From Flectobacillus sp. BAB-3569 (GTDB lineage Bacteria > Bacteroidota > Bacteroidia > Cytophagales > Spirosomataceae), in the NCBI RefSeq assembly GCF_002270355.1, contig NZ_NJFZ01000005.1:62001-126000 (forward strand): DNA of 64,000 nucleotides. Reading direction: 5' to 3'. The first letter of the stretch is position 1. Every line of letters starts with the position of its first letter. Below the pieces are notes generated by a model that was given only the letters and a program-made list of their open reading frames with translations, did no database searches and was not told the origin of the DNA. Of this stretch, positions 1 through 8,082 are shown in pieces. A program made the position numbers and the translations under genes.

Positions 1-48
1 AGATTGAACCCAAAAGCTATTTAAGCCCTAATCTCCAATCCGAAATCG

Positions 49-384
49 TTAAACTGTTTCTGCAATTTCTTCAAAACGAATATCAAAATGCGAAGCATCA
101 TACACACTTGCTCCATCCTTGATTAGAATCACTTGTGGCGACTGATGCTCTACCCCAAATTCCTCTACGATGGCATTTGATACGGGTCTATTCGCAATCA
201 AATCCAAATAATAAGGCTTTAATTCACCAACGGCTTCTTGTTTCCAATTACGCTCAACACGACTTAAGGCTGTAGATGAAATTGAACAACGAGTACTATG
301 TTTAAAAATCAACACTGGTTGATTAAATGACTCTTCTTTAATGGATTGTAATTGCTCTACTGTGGTTAATTGATTCCAGTTCAT
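49..384 (-). CDS. ytxJ: Bacillithiol-system monothiol thioredoxin-like protein YtxJ
   Basis: Small (111 aa) cytosolic thioredoxin-fold protein of the YtxJ/DUF2847 family, proposed to act with bacillithiol in reducing or de-thiolating proteins. Visible features are the single-cysteine motif TRCSIS near residues 31-36, where a classical thioredoxin has CxxC, and a cis-proline region (HQSPQVIL) near residues 80-87 that packs against the active site. Length matches the family. It is transcribed away from the Kdo transferase gene, with about 170 bases between the two. The start is the ATG at 384. The family assignment is secure; the physiological redox partner is inferred from the family, since no bacillithiol biosynthesis gene is in this window. 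Confidence 0.88.
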   Translation of the reverse strand: MNWNQLTTVEQLQSIKEESFNQPVLIFKHSTRCSISSTALSRVERNWKQEAVGELKPYYLDLIANRPVSNAIVEEFGVEHQSPQVILIKDGASVYDASHFDIRFEEIAETV

Positions 385-555
385 GGGGTAAAATATGTGT
401 TACAGATACCAAAATGATAACCTATCTATGACCTAATTATCATTTTTCTATCAATGATTATGGTATTTTTGTTGTTTGTCTTTTAGAATTGTTTTATTGC
501 TAAACGAAATACTAGTAAATTTGATTCAAATTTCATGATACAATTCTAAAACGCA

Positions 556-1839
556 TTGGCAAAAGTACTATATAATTTATCGATTGAGCTGTATCAATGG
601 CTAATTCGTCTGGTAAGTCCTTTCAATCAAAAGGCTCAGCTATGGCTCAAGGGTCGAGAAGGACTTTTCGAAAAACTCGAATATCAACTAACACAAGCTC
701 GTCAAAAATCACAAAGCCCACTTTCTATTGCATGGTTTCATTGTGCAAGTTTGGGTGAATTCGAGCAAGGTCGTCCTGTGATCGAAGCTTACAAAAAAGA
801 ATTTCCCAATCATCACATATTACTAACCTTCTTCTCCCCTTCTGGATACGAGATTAGGAAAAACTACGAAGGCGCAGATATTATTTGCTATCTTCCAGCA
901 GATACTCCAAGTAATGCCAAACGTTTTGTGGAACTTATCAACCCTACGGTGGCATTTTTTGTAAAGTATGAGTTTTGGTATAACTATCTGAATTGTCTCA
1001 AACAAGCCAATATTCCCAGTATTTCATTTTCGACTATATTTAGAGAAAATCAGGTTTACTTTAAATCTTATGGTGAATTTAATCGTAGTATTCTGCGATT
1101 ATTAACTCATATTTTTGTCCAAAACGAAAAGTCGGCATCTCTTTTAGCTGGTATTCAAATTCAAGAAAATGTAAGTATTGCAGGTGATACCCGCTTTGAC
1201 CGAGTTGCTCAAATTGCCCAAAACAAAAGAGTAATTCCTATCGCAGAGCAGTTTAAGAACGATACACAAACTTTAATTGTTGGCTCGTGCTGGCAACAAG
1301 ATTTTGACGTAATTTGTCCTTTTATCAATAGTTTTGCACATCCATTAAAGGTAATCATTGCACCTCACGAAATTCATCCAGAAGAAATCGCACAATGGCA
1401 AAAACAGCTCAAAAAGCCAAGTATTCGCTATTCTGAAGCTCTGAATGGTAAAGAACTAAACAACGCCGAAATACTATTTATCGATAATATTGGTATGCTT
1501 TCATCGCTTTATCAATACGCCGATTATGCTTGGATTGGAGGAGCTTATGGTAAAGGTTTACATAATACCTTGGAGGCAGCCACTTTTGGACTCCCTATCT
1601 TTTTTGGAAATAAGGTTTATACCAAATTCCAAGAGGCCATGGATTTGATTGCCATTGGAGGTGCTCAGGTAATTGATAACACTCAAACTTTTGAAAGTAT
1701 TTTCACCAGTTTATATCAAGATTTCAACAAACGAAAAGAGGTTTCTGACAAAATTTTAACCTATGTTAAAAGTAATATTGGAAGCACTCAAACCATTATC
1801 AATTTTGTAAAAAATCTTATTCAAACAACGAATAAGTGA
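556..1839 (+). CDS. waaA: 3-deoxy-D-manno-octulosonic acid transferase
   Basis: GT30 glycosyltransferase (KdtA/WaaA) that transfers Kdo from CMP-Kdo to lipid IVA at the inner face of the cytoplasmic membrane during lipopolysaccharide core synthesis. The 427-residue length is usual. The N-terminal half holds the acceptor-side motif with the conserved Glu (ASLGEFEQGRPVIEAYK, about residues 65-81). The C-terminal half holds the donor-binding signatures IAPHEIHPEE and GGAYGKGLHNTLEAATFG. The start is a TTG at 556; no in-frame ATG fits, and translation from TTG gives the expected N-terminus MAKVLYNLSIELY. rsgA follows 66 bases downstream in the same direction, so co-transcription is likely. Confidence 0.95.
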   Translation: MAKVLYNLSIELYQWLIRLVSPFNQKAQLWLKGREGLFEKLEYQLTQARQKSQSPLSIAWFHCASLGEFEQGRPVIEAYKKEFPNHHILLTFFSPSGYEIRKNYEGADIICYLPADTPSNAKRFVELINPTVAFFVKYEFWYNYLNCLKQANIPSISFSTIFRENQVYFKSYGEFNRSILRLLTHIFVQNEKSASLLAGIQIQENVSIAGDTRFDRVAQIAQNKRVIPIAEQFKNDTQTLIVGSCWQQDFDVICPFINSFAHPLKVIIAPHEIHPEEIAQWQKQLKKPSIRYSEALNGKELNNAEILFIDNIGMLSSLYQYADYAWIGGAYGKGLHNTLEAATFGLPIFFGNKVYTKFQEAMDLIAIGGAQVIDNTQTFESIFTSLYQDFNKRKEVSDKILTYVKSNIGSTQTIINFVKNLIQTTNK

Positions 1840-1905
1840 CTCACTGAAAAGTGATTGCAAGAAGAAATACGTTTCGAATGCATTACTTTTCTTACGATTT
1901 AATAT

Positions 1906-2835
1906 ATGCACAGAGGATTAGTCATACGCTCAACTGGCTCATGGTACGAGGTAATGGCCGACTCAGACAAGCACGTCTGGAAAGGTCGTTTGAAGGGGAA
2001 GTTCAAAATCAAAGGACTTCAAACTTCAAACCCACTCGCTGTAGGCGACAGAGTAATGTTCACTATCGAAGATACCGTTGAAAATACGGTGATTATCTAC
2101 GAAATTGAACAAAGAGAAAATTATATCATTCGTAAATCGGTACACAAAACTGCTCAAGGACATATTTTGGCTGCCAATCTTGACCAAGCGGTTATCATTG
2201 CTACGCTCAATTATCCTAGAACGTCACAGGGCTTTATTGACCGTTTTTTAGTTTCGGCAGAATCATTCAGAATTCCTGTAACAATTGTTTTCAATAAAGT
2301 AGATTTACTTTCTGAGGAGGAAAAAGATGAGCTCGCCGACATGGCAGCCATGTACGAAGAAATTGGCTATCCGTGTATCTTCACGTCTGTACCAGAAAAC
2401 ATTGGGATAGACGGATTTAGAGATTTATTAAAAGATAAAATTTCCTTAGTTTCAGGTCATTCGGGTGTAGGAAAATCAACTTTAGTCAATAAGATTGCTC
2501 CACATTTGGACTTAAAAACCTCAGAGATTTCCAATTTTGCCAACAAAGGAGTTCATACTACCACTTTTGCCACGATGTTCGAATTGGCAGATAACTCTTT
2601 TATTATTGATACGCCAGGTATCAAAGAATTGGGCTTAATCGATATTGAAAAAGAAGAACTTTCTCATTTCTTCCCAGAAATGAGAGCGCTTATGGGAGAA
2701 TGTAAATTCAATAATTGCCAGCATATCAATGAACCCAAATGTGCTGTAATCGAAGCTGTTGGAGAGGGCAAAATAGCGGCAAGTCGCTATATGAGTTATC
2801 TGTCAATGATGGACGACGACGACAACAGAAGATAA
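1906..2835 (+). CDS. rsgA: Ribosome small subunit-dependent GTPase A
   Basis: Circularly permuted GTPase that assists late maturation of the 30S ribosomal subunit. Domains in order: an N-terminal OB fold (residues 1-75), then G-motifs in permuted order, NKVD (130-133), the P-loop GHSGVGKST (184-192) and DTPG (235-238), then a C-terminal zinc-binding module with C266, C271, H273 and C279. Length (309 aa) is typical. The start is the ATG at 1906. An overlapping frame at 1851-2081 is a shadow. It sits downstream of waaA and upstream of the ROK kinase on the same strand. Confidence 0.96.
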   Translation: MHRGLVIRSTGSWYEVMADSDKHVWKGRLKGKFKIKGLQTSNPLAVGDRVMFTIEDTVENTVIIYEIEQRENYIIRKSVHKTAQGHILAANLDQAVIIATLNYPRTSQGFIDRFLVSAESFRIPVTIVFNKVDLLSEEEKDELADMAAMYEEIGYPCIFTSVPENIGIDGFRDLLKDKISLVSGHSGVGKSTLVNKIAPHLDLKTSEISNFANKGVHTTTFATMFELADNSFIIDTPGIKELGLIDIEKEELSHFFPEMRALMGECKFNNCQHINEPKCAVIEAVGEGKIAASRYMSYLSMMDDDDNRR

Positions 2836-2952
2836 GCAAAAGAGCTACCTAAGTAATATGGTTGAATTGTGAGTTTGTACTCCTACTTAGCTCTTGACAA
2901 TAACTATTACTCAATTTCTATCTAAACTAATTATTCTAACAAATTTAAGAAA

Positions 2953-3852
2953 ATGAAACTTTGGGGTATTGATTTGGGCGGAACCAAAATCGAATGTGCT
3001 GTATTAGAGAGCAGCGATAATATGAATGTGTTGATTCGTAAGAGGATTCCGACCGAAGCAGACAAAGGATATGAGCATATTATTTCTCAAATCAAAAAAT
3101 TAGTCGATTTAGTAGCCGATGAACTTGGCGAAAGACCTCAGAAAATTGGTTTTGCCACGCCTGGAGTACTTGATCCTGCCACAAAAACCATGAAAAACTG
3201 TAATACGGTTTGCATGAATGGAAATCCTATGAATAAGGATCTCGAAGCAGTATTGGGCATACCTGTCAAACTTGCCAATGATGCCAACTGTTTCGCACTT
3301 GCAGAGGCCTTAATGGGCGCTGGTAAAGACTATCCTGATGCTGAGGTGGTATTTGGTGTCATCATGGGGACAGGTGTCGGCGGTGGACTAGTGGTTCATG
3401 GTAAAGTAATTGGTGGTCAACATGGTATTGGTGGCGAATGGGGTCATAATATCTTGGAAGAAAACGGAGAACCATGTTATTGTGGCAAATCAGGTTGTGT
3501 TGAAAAGGTCATTGCAGGACCAGCATTAGAGAAGTATTATGCTGATAATGCAGAAACTCCCTTAAAACTCAAAGAGATTCTTGAACGTCATGAGGCAGGT
3601 ATCGACCCAGTTGCTACTGCTACTATTGAAAGACTACTTGAATATTTTGGTCGTGCTATCTCTACATTAACCAATGTATTAGACCCTAACTTGATTGTGA
3701 TTGGTGGTGGTGTAGGAAATATCGACTTGCTTTACACAGAAGGATATGAGCGCATCAAGAAATATATTTTCAATGATAAAAAAATTACAACACCCATCGT
3801 AAAACCCTTGTTAGGCGATAGCGCTGGGGTATTTGGTGCGGCACTTTTGTAA
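2953..3852 (+). CDS. ROK family sugar kinase
   Basis: ROK-family protein of 299 aa without an N-terminal DNA-binding domain, so a kinase rather than a NagC/XylR-type repressor. Visible motifs are the phosphate-binding DLGGTK at residues 6-11, the ROK signature with the catalytic Asp (LANDANCFALAEALMGAG, about 111-128), and the zinc-binding segment with His in GEWGHN and cysteines in CYCGKSGCVE (about 160-182). The family phosphorylates glucose, fructose, N-acetylglucosamine or N-acetylmannosamine; the sequence does not settle the substrate. It lies 117 bases after rsgA. Confidence 0.9.
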   Translation: MKLWGIDLGGTKIECAVLESSDNMNVLIRKRIPTEADKGYEHIISQIKKLVDLVADELGERPQKIGFATPGVLDPATKTMKNCNTVCMNGNPMNKDLEAVLGIPVKLANDANCFALAEALMGAGKDYPDAEVVFGVIMGTGVGGGLVVHGKVIGGQHGIGGEWGHNILEENGEPCYCGKSGCVEKVIAGPALEKYYADNAETPLKLKEILERHEAGIDPVATATIERLLEYFGRAISTLTNVLDPNLIVIGGGVGNIDLLYTEGYERIKKYIFNDKKITTPIVKPLLGDSAGVFGAALL

Positions 3853-3859
3853 TCAGGAA

Positions 3860-3935
3860 GTTATTTGTTAATCGTATATCTGTTATTTGAAAGCACTTAC
3901 AACTACCAAAGTGTACAACAGACATATTGTTAATT
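3860..3935. repeat. Dispersed intergenic repeat, family A, copy 1
   Basis: Noncoding stretch just after the ROK kinase that resembles 14194-14282. The best-conserved blocks are GTTAATCGTATATCTGTTA here against GTTAATAGTATATCGGTTA there, and CTACCAAAGTGTACAACAG against CTATCAAAGCATACCACAG. The copies differ by scattered substitutions and a short gap, so they are diverged. No open frame is shared. Confidence 0.55.
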
Positions 3936-4050
3936 AAATTTTACCGCAATAGGCTAAAAGTTTAAATATGTTTCAAACATTTTGCCGAAAGCTCAACAAT
4001 TCAATCTTATTCAGCATTATTACTTAAGCTTATTACCTTATAAAAACAAA

Positions 4051-4080
4051 AAAGGGTTGGAATTACTTCCAACCCTTTTT
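4051..4080 (-). terminator. Intrinsic terminator of the OmpA-like lipoprotein gene
   Basis: Twelve-base perfect stem AAAGGGTTGGAA / TTCCAACCCTTT with a 4-base loop, 15 bases beyond the stop of the minus-strand gene. A-rich DNA on its left gives a U-tract on the minus strand. Confidence 0.85.
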
Positions 4081-4095
4081 ACATAGCTACTAAGA

Positions 4096-4989
4096 TTATT
4101 TACCGTTAGTCAACAATTGGAAGAATTGATCCAATTTAGGAGTTACGATAATTTCAGTTCTACGGTTCAACTTACGACCTGCAGAATTGTCATTGTTTTC
4201 TTTCGGAGAGTATTCCGAACGACCACCAGCAGTCATACGCTCAGGAGCAACGCTAAATTTAGATTGCAACAAACGAACAACAGAAGTAGCGCGTTTAGCA
4301 CTCAAATCCCAGTTATCTTTCACACATTCAGTAGAGATAGGTACACTATCAGTGTGGCCTTCTACTAAGATGTCAAGTTCTTTATGATCGTTTACAACTT
4401 TAGCAACTTTCTCTAACACAGCTTCAGCTTTCGCGTTGATTTCTGATGAACCTGAACGGAACAACATTTTGTCAGAGATAGAGATGTAAACAACACCTTT
4501 CTTCACTTCAACAGTTACATCATCATCATTAACATCAGCCAATGAACGTTTCAAGCTCATTACCAATGCCAAGTTGATAGAGTCTTTGCGTTGGATAGAA
4601 GAGTTCAAGTTTTGGATATACTTGCTTTGATCGTTCAAAGCATCCAAAGACTTCTTAATGCTCTCAGCACCAGACTTACTAACAACTGATAAATCAGATA
4701 AACGATCTAACAAGTTTGTGTTTGTCTTTTTCAAGTAATCAACTTGATCAGTCAAATCCTTCACTTGTTTAGTTTTTGCATTCAAATCATTGTCTTTTGA
4801 TTGCAAGTCAGCGCGCAAGTCACCTACTCTTTTGTCGCAATCAGCAGCGTCAGATTTAATTTTAGCAAGAGCTTCGTCTCTGCTTTTTTCAAGTTCTACA
4901 AGCTTAGCCTGCGCCTCAGCAAACTTTTTCTTGCTTACGCAAGACGATACTAGAGGTAGTAGCGCAATAAAAAGAACTAATTTTTTCAT
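4096..4989 (-). CDS. OmpA-family peptidoglycan-binding lipoprotein
   Basis: Outer-membrane-associated lipoprotein of 297 aa. The signal peptide ends in a lipobox (LPLVSSC, Cys 17). A long heptad-rich coiled coil follows (about residues 20-150; SKDNDLNAKTKQVKDLTDQV), then a C-terminal OmpA/MotB domain (about 165-285) with the peptidoglycan-anchoring signature VEGHTDSVPI, and later the conserved Arg region NRRTEIIV. The coiled coil probably spans the periplasm between the outer membrane and the cell wall. Its promoter must lie in the long spacer to its right; a hairpin terminator lies at 4051-4080. Family is certain, the specific role unknown. Confidence 0.9.
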   Translation of the reverse strand: MKKLVLFIALLPLVSSCVSKKKFAEAQAKLVELEKSRDEALAKIKSDAADCDKRVGDLRADLQSKDNDLNAKTKQVKDLTDQVDYLKKTNTNLLDRLSDLSVVSKSGAESIKKSLDALNDQSKYIQNLNSSIQRKDSINLALVMSLKRSLADVNDDDVTVEVKKGVVYISISDKMLFRSGSSEINAKAEAVLEKVAKVVNDHKELDILVEGHTDSVPISTECVKDNWDLSAKRATSVVRLLQSKFSVAPERMTAGGRSEYSPKENNDNSAGRKLNRRTEIIVTPKLDQFFQLLTNGK

Positions 4990-5047
4990 GATAAAAATTG
5001 ATGTTAATTGTACAAAAGCAATGCTTTTTTAAGGTCGAATAAAGTTA

Positions 5048-5401
5048 CAAAACGTTTTCTAAGTTTCTAACCATCTTTGACCTGCTTTTATTGTATTTTT
5101 ATTTTAAGTACAAATTTCGGAAAAACTCAGCAAAAACAGAAAAGCAATTGCACTTTTCAACTCCATCTACTGATAACTACCTCATTTACAGTAGTATATT
5201 TTAATAATTTTCTAAGATTTAATTTCTACCAGCTATGATTCTTGCATGAGTTTTCGGTAGATTAAAAATACCTTAAATTTTGCTAAACCATACCCTTGAC
5301 AACTAAAAAAGGATTGATACAGGTGCATTTTTACTCTTCCATACCTCTCAACTTATCAATACACGGCTTGCGACATATTGGTTAAACAGCCATAAAACAA
5401 A
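5048..5401. other. AT-rich spacer, nothing recognised
   Basis: Between the OmpA-like gene and the hairpin-rich stretch. I see no open frame with coding character and no tRNA or riboswitch here. It must carry the promoter of the minus-strand OmpA gene. Confidence 0.5.
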
Positions 5402-5437
5402 GAAGCCAAAATACTTATTTTTAAGTATTTTGGCTTC
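5402..5437. terminator. Perfect 16-bp hairpin with TTTT loop
   Basis: GAAGCCAAAATACTTA (5402-5417), loop TTTT, exact complement at 5422-5437. On the minus strand it is followed by a U-rich run, so it could terminate a leftward transcript coming from the hairpin array at 5510-5732. No protein gene lies immediately upstream on either strand. Confidence 0.6.
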
Positions 5438-5509
5438 AGTTTTGAAATATTCACAAATAACTGATTACAAGGTTATTTCATTATCAAACGCTTTTGATAT
5501 ATTTGTTAA

Positions 5510-5732
5510 TTATGGTTTTCTGCACAAAAACCATAACAATATTTTGTTCGACTGCACATCGGACAAAAAATTAACTCAACTAGCACATTATTTTGGGCTG
5601 CACACTCAAATTGAATGCACTAGCTGAGTATGGAATAATTTTTCAGAATGCTTAGTCGATGTGACCCTGCACGGTCTTCATTGAATAATTATTCTGTGCA
5701 GTGTAATAGTTGCCCTTAAAACAAACTATTAC
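5510..5732 (+). ncRNA. Candidate structured RNA: hairpin array with a conserved CTGCACA loop
   Basis: Four stem-loops with unrelated stems and the same loop. H1: 5510-5536, 10-bp stem, loop CTGCACA at 5520-5526. H2: 5542-5568, 10 bp with one G-U, loop CTGCACA at 5552-5558. H3: core 5592-5610, loop CTGCACA at 5598-5604, extended by interrupted pairing out to 5574-5629. H4: 5656-5684, two helices, loop CTGCAC at 5667-5672. The reverse complement TGTGCAG occurs at 5695-5701, where it can sit in the loop of a weaker hairpin (5687-5693 with 5705-5711). That hairpin competes with a 9-bp hairpin, GTAATAGTT (5703-5711) with AACTATTAC (5724-5732). Different stems around one loop suggest selection on RNA structure. 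It may be the leader of the downstream T9SS gene or a separate RNA; the strand is not settled. No known family is recognised. Confidence 0.5.
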
Positions 5733-6612
5733 CTGTAAAACATTTTTGCCCACTCCTACTTATGACAAACTTACTGGTAAGCTTTGCTCGTCAAAGCACA
5801 GGAAATGGTGTATCTGCATGTACGCCATTCCAATCGGACAAATTTGCGTCTTTGGTGAATATTATTGCAATAATCGTACCAAAAAAATCGCACATTCTGC
5901 AGTTATCACCATTATTTCACTAATAACATCATTCAATCTAGTTGGCCAACGAATAGAAGCTCTAAATTGGAAAGCTACACCAGCTCAATCTACCCAATTT
6001 AGAAGCGAATTAGGAAAAAATACTTTAGTCCTAAACCCGCAGAGCTTTGCCAATCACTTCAGCGCTTGGTTTGACTATCGTGTGAATAATGATAATGGTA
6101 ATTATGCGGTTAATCTTCAAGTTAAAACTTTATCGGACAACGCTGGATTTAGCTATCAAGCGTATGATGTATACGGAAAACTCTTAACATCAAAAGATGT
6201 TCTTTTTATCGAATCAAACAGCGCTTGGCAAAATTTGTCTTTCAATATTAGTGATTTACCAAGAGGTACTCAGAATATTCGATTTGTAGCACATACTAAC
6301 AATGCCTCTATGGCTTTAGCGGATATCAAAGTCGTTGCTCAAGAAAGTGTTAGAGCTATGAGTCTTCAGTTATATCCAAACCCTACTACCAATTACGCAA
6401 AAGTAAACCTTAGCCCAGAAGTATCAGCACGTGCTAATGAACTAGCAGTGATTGGTATGGATGGAACGGTTTATCAACAGGAAGCTTTGGCAGGTAATCA
6501 AAATGATATTACTATTTCTGTAGAAAATCTTCGCTCAGGCATGTATTTCGTTCGTGTTAGTCAGAATGTAGGTAGTCCAGTAGTAGAAAAACTAGTAGTG
6601 AGACATGAATAA
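5710..6612 (+). CDS. T9SS type A sorting-domain protein, start uncertain
   Basis: Secreted protein with a C-terminal type IX sorting domain (about the last 75 residues: LYPNPTTN, then GMYFVRVSQ and the terminal VEKLVVRHE), so exported by Sec and then through the T9SS to the cell surface. The middle is a beta-rich region with no recognised enzyme motif. The signal peptide is clear (KKIAHSAVITIISLITSFN, then Gln), but it has no good start codon. The open frame reaches back to TTG 5710 and ATG 5818, giving a cysteine-rich N-terminus (CICMYAIPIG...EYYC) unlike an export signal, and that stretch overlaps further hairpins. Initiation at a rare codon, a mutated start or an assembly error near the A7 run at about 5881 are all possible. 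Confidence 0.75.
   Translation: MPLKQTITCKTFLPTPTYDKLTGKLCSSKHRKWCICMYAIPIGQICVFGEYYCNNRTKKIAHSAVITIISLITSFNLVGQRIEALNWKATPAQSTQFRSELGKNTLVLNPQSFANHFSAWFDYRVNNDNGNYAVNLQVKTLSDNAGFSYQAYDVYGKLLTSKDVLFIESNSAWQNLSFNISDLPRGTQNIRFVAHTNNASMALADIKVVAQESVRAMSLQLYPNPTTNYAKVNLSPEVSARANELAVIGMDGTVYQQEALAGNQNDITISVENLRSGMYFVRVSQNVGSPVVEKLVVRHE
5804..5829. other. Stem-loop with a TCTGCATG loop
   Basis: AATGGTGTA (5804-5812) pairs with TACGCCATT (5821-5829), nine pairs with one G-U, around the loop TCTGCATG. It resembles the upstream CTGCACA hairpins and lies in the doubtful 5' part of the T9SS frame, which supports that part being leader RNA and not coding. Confidence 0.4.
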
Positions 6613-6666
6613 AATTTACTAAAATAGATACTAAAAAAACATGAATCATCCCTAATTTAGTGATTT

Positions 6667-6742
6667 AGCGATTGAATGAATGAGTGATTAATTTAAAAAT
6701 TGTATTCTGGCAGTAGAGACGAAATGATTGCGTCTCTACTGC
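6667..6742. repeat. Dispersed repeat, family C, copy 1, with GTAGAGACG hairpin
   Basis: Noncoding block whose left part (GATTGAATGAATGAGTGATT) resembles 14322-14341. It ends in a 12-bp stem GCAGTAGAGACG (6710-6721) / CGTCTCTACTGC (6731-6742). The GTAGAGACGCAAT-type palindrome is a common intergenic repeat in Bacteroidota and cyanobacteria (known from those groups). Confidence 0.6.
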
Positions 6743-6786
6743 TGAATAATGACTAAGATATAAGCAACAGGAAAGATCACATTAAT

Positions 6787-6795
6787 AATCTGCAG
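6787..6795. repeat. Target-site duplication, left copy
   Basis: AATCTGCAG directly abuts the left terminal repeat of the IS element and is repeated exactly at 7997-8005. Confidence 0.9.
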
Positions 6796-7996
6796 CTGAT
6801 TACTGGACAAAATTGTTTTATGCGGGTTTAGGTCTAATTTTATTAGTATTATATTTTTCAAGGCACCATTCTAGAAAAAGTACCAATTGTTGACAATGTT
6901 TAGAAATGAGGCTATATCCCTTTCTAAAAATAGATTCATATTTTTGTCTGACAGTGATTTTTTTGAAGTTTTTGAGTCCCTCACTGACACATAAAACATA
7001 ACAGGCAATAACAATGCAAAATATTAATCGAATCTTTTTCTTGTCTTTGAAAGCTATCATTTCTACATTAAACCCATTGCTTTTGAGGCACTTAAACATG
7101 CACTCAATTTGCCATCTGAGTTTATAGATGGAAAGAATTTTTTGTTTTTTCAGAGGCAAATTTGTGATAAGAATAATTAAAGAATCATCCTGTTTTTCAG
7201 GTGTTTGATTCCTCGTAGCAATCATTCTTAAGGTTTGATTTCCTAGCGTGAGTGTTTGTTCAACAAGTTTACCTTTTCTGGCTTTCTTAAGTAGTTGTGC
7301 ATAAGACTTACCTTGATTTTGAAGGTCTAATTTATAATCTGTTTCTGAGATTCGAATGACAAAGTTAAGCTCAAATTGTTCGATTAAGTCACTAAACCAT
7401 TGACGACCTATGTACTCTCGGTCTGCTATTAAAGTCATCCCTTTTAAGGGATATAAGCAGTTTGCCATGAGAAGTAAACGCTTACGTTCCAAGTGGTCAG
7501 AACATCCTTTTTTAGCTAAATTTATAAAGAAAATAGGAACGATAATACCTTGATAAACAATACTTAATGTCAAAAAGTGAAACTTGGTCTTTCCAAACTC
7601 CCAAGATGTACCGTCAAGTAGTAAATACTTCGACATCTTGCGCTTGTCTAAGGTCGAAACCAATTGTTGTATTACCGTTTTAAGAATCATTTTCCAAAGC
7701 TGATGCTTGCAAAATAGAGCATCAAAAAAACGAGTTAAGCGACGATAATGAGAATTGGCTAAGGTTTGATTTTTATCTGCAATCACACCAACTTGATTTT
7801 TAAGTTTGTTGAGATTAACATTTTCCTTAACAATAATACTACAGATGATAACAAACAAAGTTTTTAACAATGTTTGTTGGCTTTTCGGTAAATCAGTCTT
7901 AAATTTGTCCAAAAGCGAGACTAAAAGTTGTTGTTGGGTTTTCACACATTCATAACAACTTTTTTCTCGCTTTTATTCTTTTTGTCCAGTAATCAG
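6796..7996 (-). mobile_element. Complete IS4-family insertion sequence, 1201 bp
   Basis: Bounded by perfect 17-bp terminal inverted repeats, CTGATTACTGGACAAAA at 6796-6812 and its complement at 7980-7996, and flanked by a perfect 9-bp direct duplication of AATCTGCAG. Nine bases is within the range usual for IS4-family elements. It carries one intact transposase gene. It lies between the T9SS gene and the transglutaminase-like gene and interrupts no recognisable coding sequence. The undamaged ends and duplication suggest recent insertion. Confidence 0.95.
6818..7945 (-). CDS. IS4-family DDE transposase
   Basis: Intact 375-aa transposase with an RNase H-like catalytic core. First Asp in LLDGTSWEFG (about residue 107), second Asp in TLIADREYIG (about 173). 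The catalytic Glu lies in YKLRWQIECMFKCLK (about 277-291), an exact match to the Y-2-R-3-E-6-K signature that defines the IS4 family. The N-terminal 80 residues, basic and helical, are the likely end-binding domain. No frameshift or internal stop is present, so the element is potentially active. The start is the ATG at 7945. Confidence 0.93.
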   Translation of the reverse strand: MKTQQQLLVSLLDKFKTDLPKSQQTLLKTLFVIICSIIVKENVNLNKLKNQVGVIADKNQTLANSHYRRLTRFFDALFCKHQLWKMILKTVIQQLVSTLDKRKMSKYLLLDGTSWEFGKTKFHFLTLSIVYQGIIVPIFFINLAKKGCSDHLERKRLLLMANCLYPLKGMTLIADREYIGRQWFSDLIEQFELNFVIRISETDYKLDLQNQGKSYAQLLKKARKGKLVEQTLTLGNQTLRMIATRNQTPEKQDDSLIILITNLPLKKQKILSIYKLRWQIECMFKCLKSNGFNVEMIAFKDKKKIRLIFCIVIACYVLCVSEGLKNFKKITVRQKYESIFRKGYSLISKHCQQLVLFLEWCLEKYNTNKIRPKPA

Positions 7997-8005
7997 AATC
8001 TGCAG
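7997..8005. repeat. Target-site duplication, right copy
   Basis: AATCTGCAG directly abuts the right terminal repeat of the IS element; identical to 6787-6795. Confidence 0.9.
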
Positions 8006-8082
8006 TACATTCCGGCCGTATCTTTCTGATTATTAGTGCATTACAACGACTAACATGCTATTGAATGATAACTTCCTTTTAG

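Noticed and set aside
5430..5627. Plus-strand open frame of 65 codons
   Set aside because: It starts inside a perfect hairpin and runs through three stem-loops; composition does not look coding.
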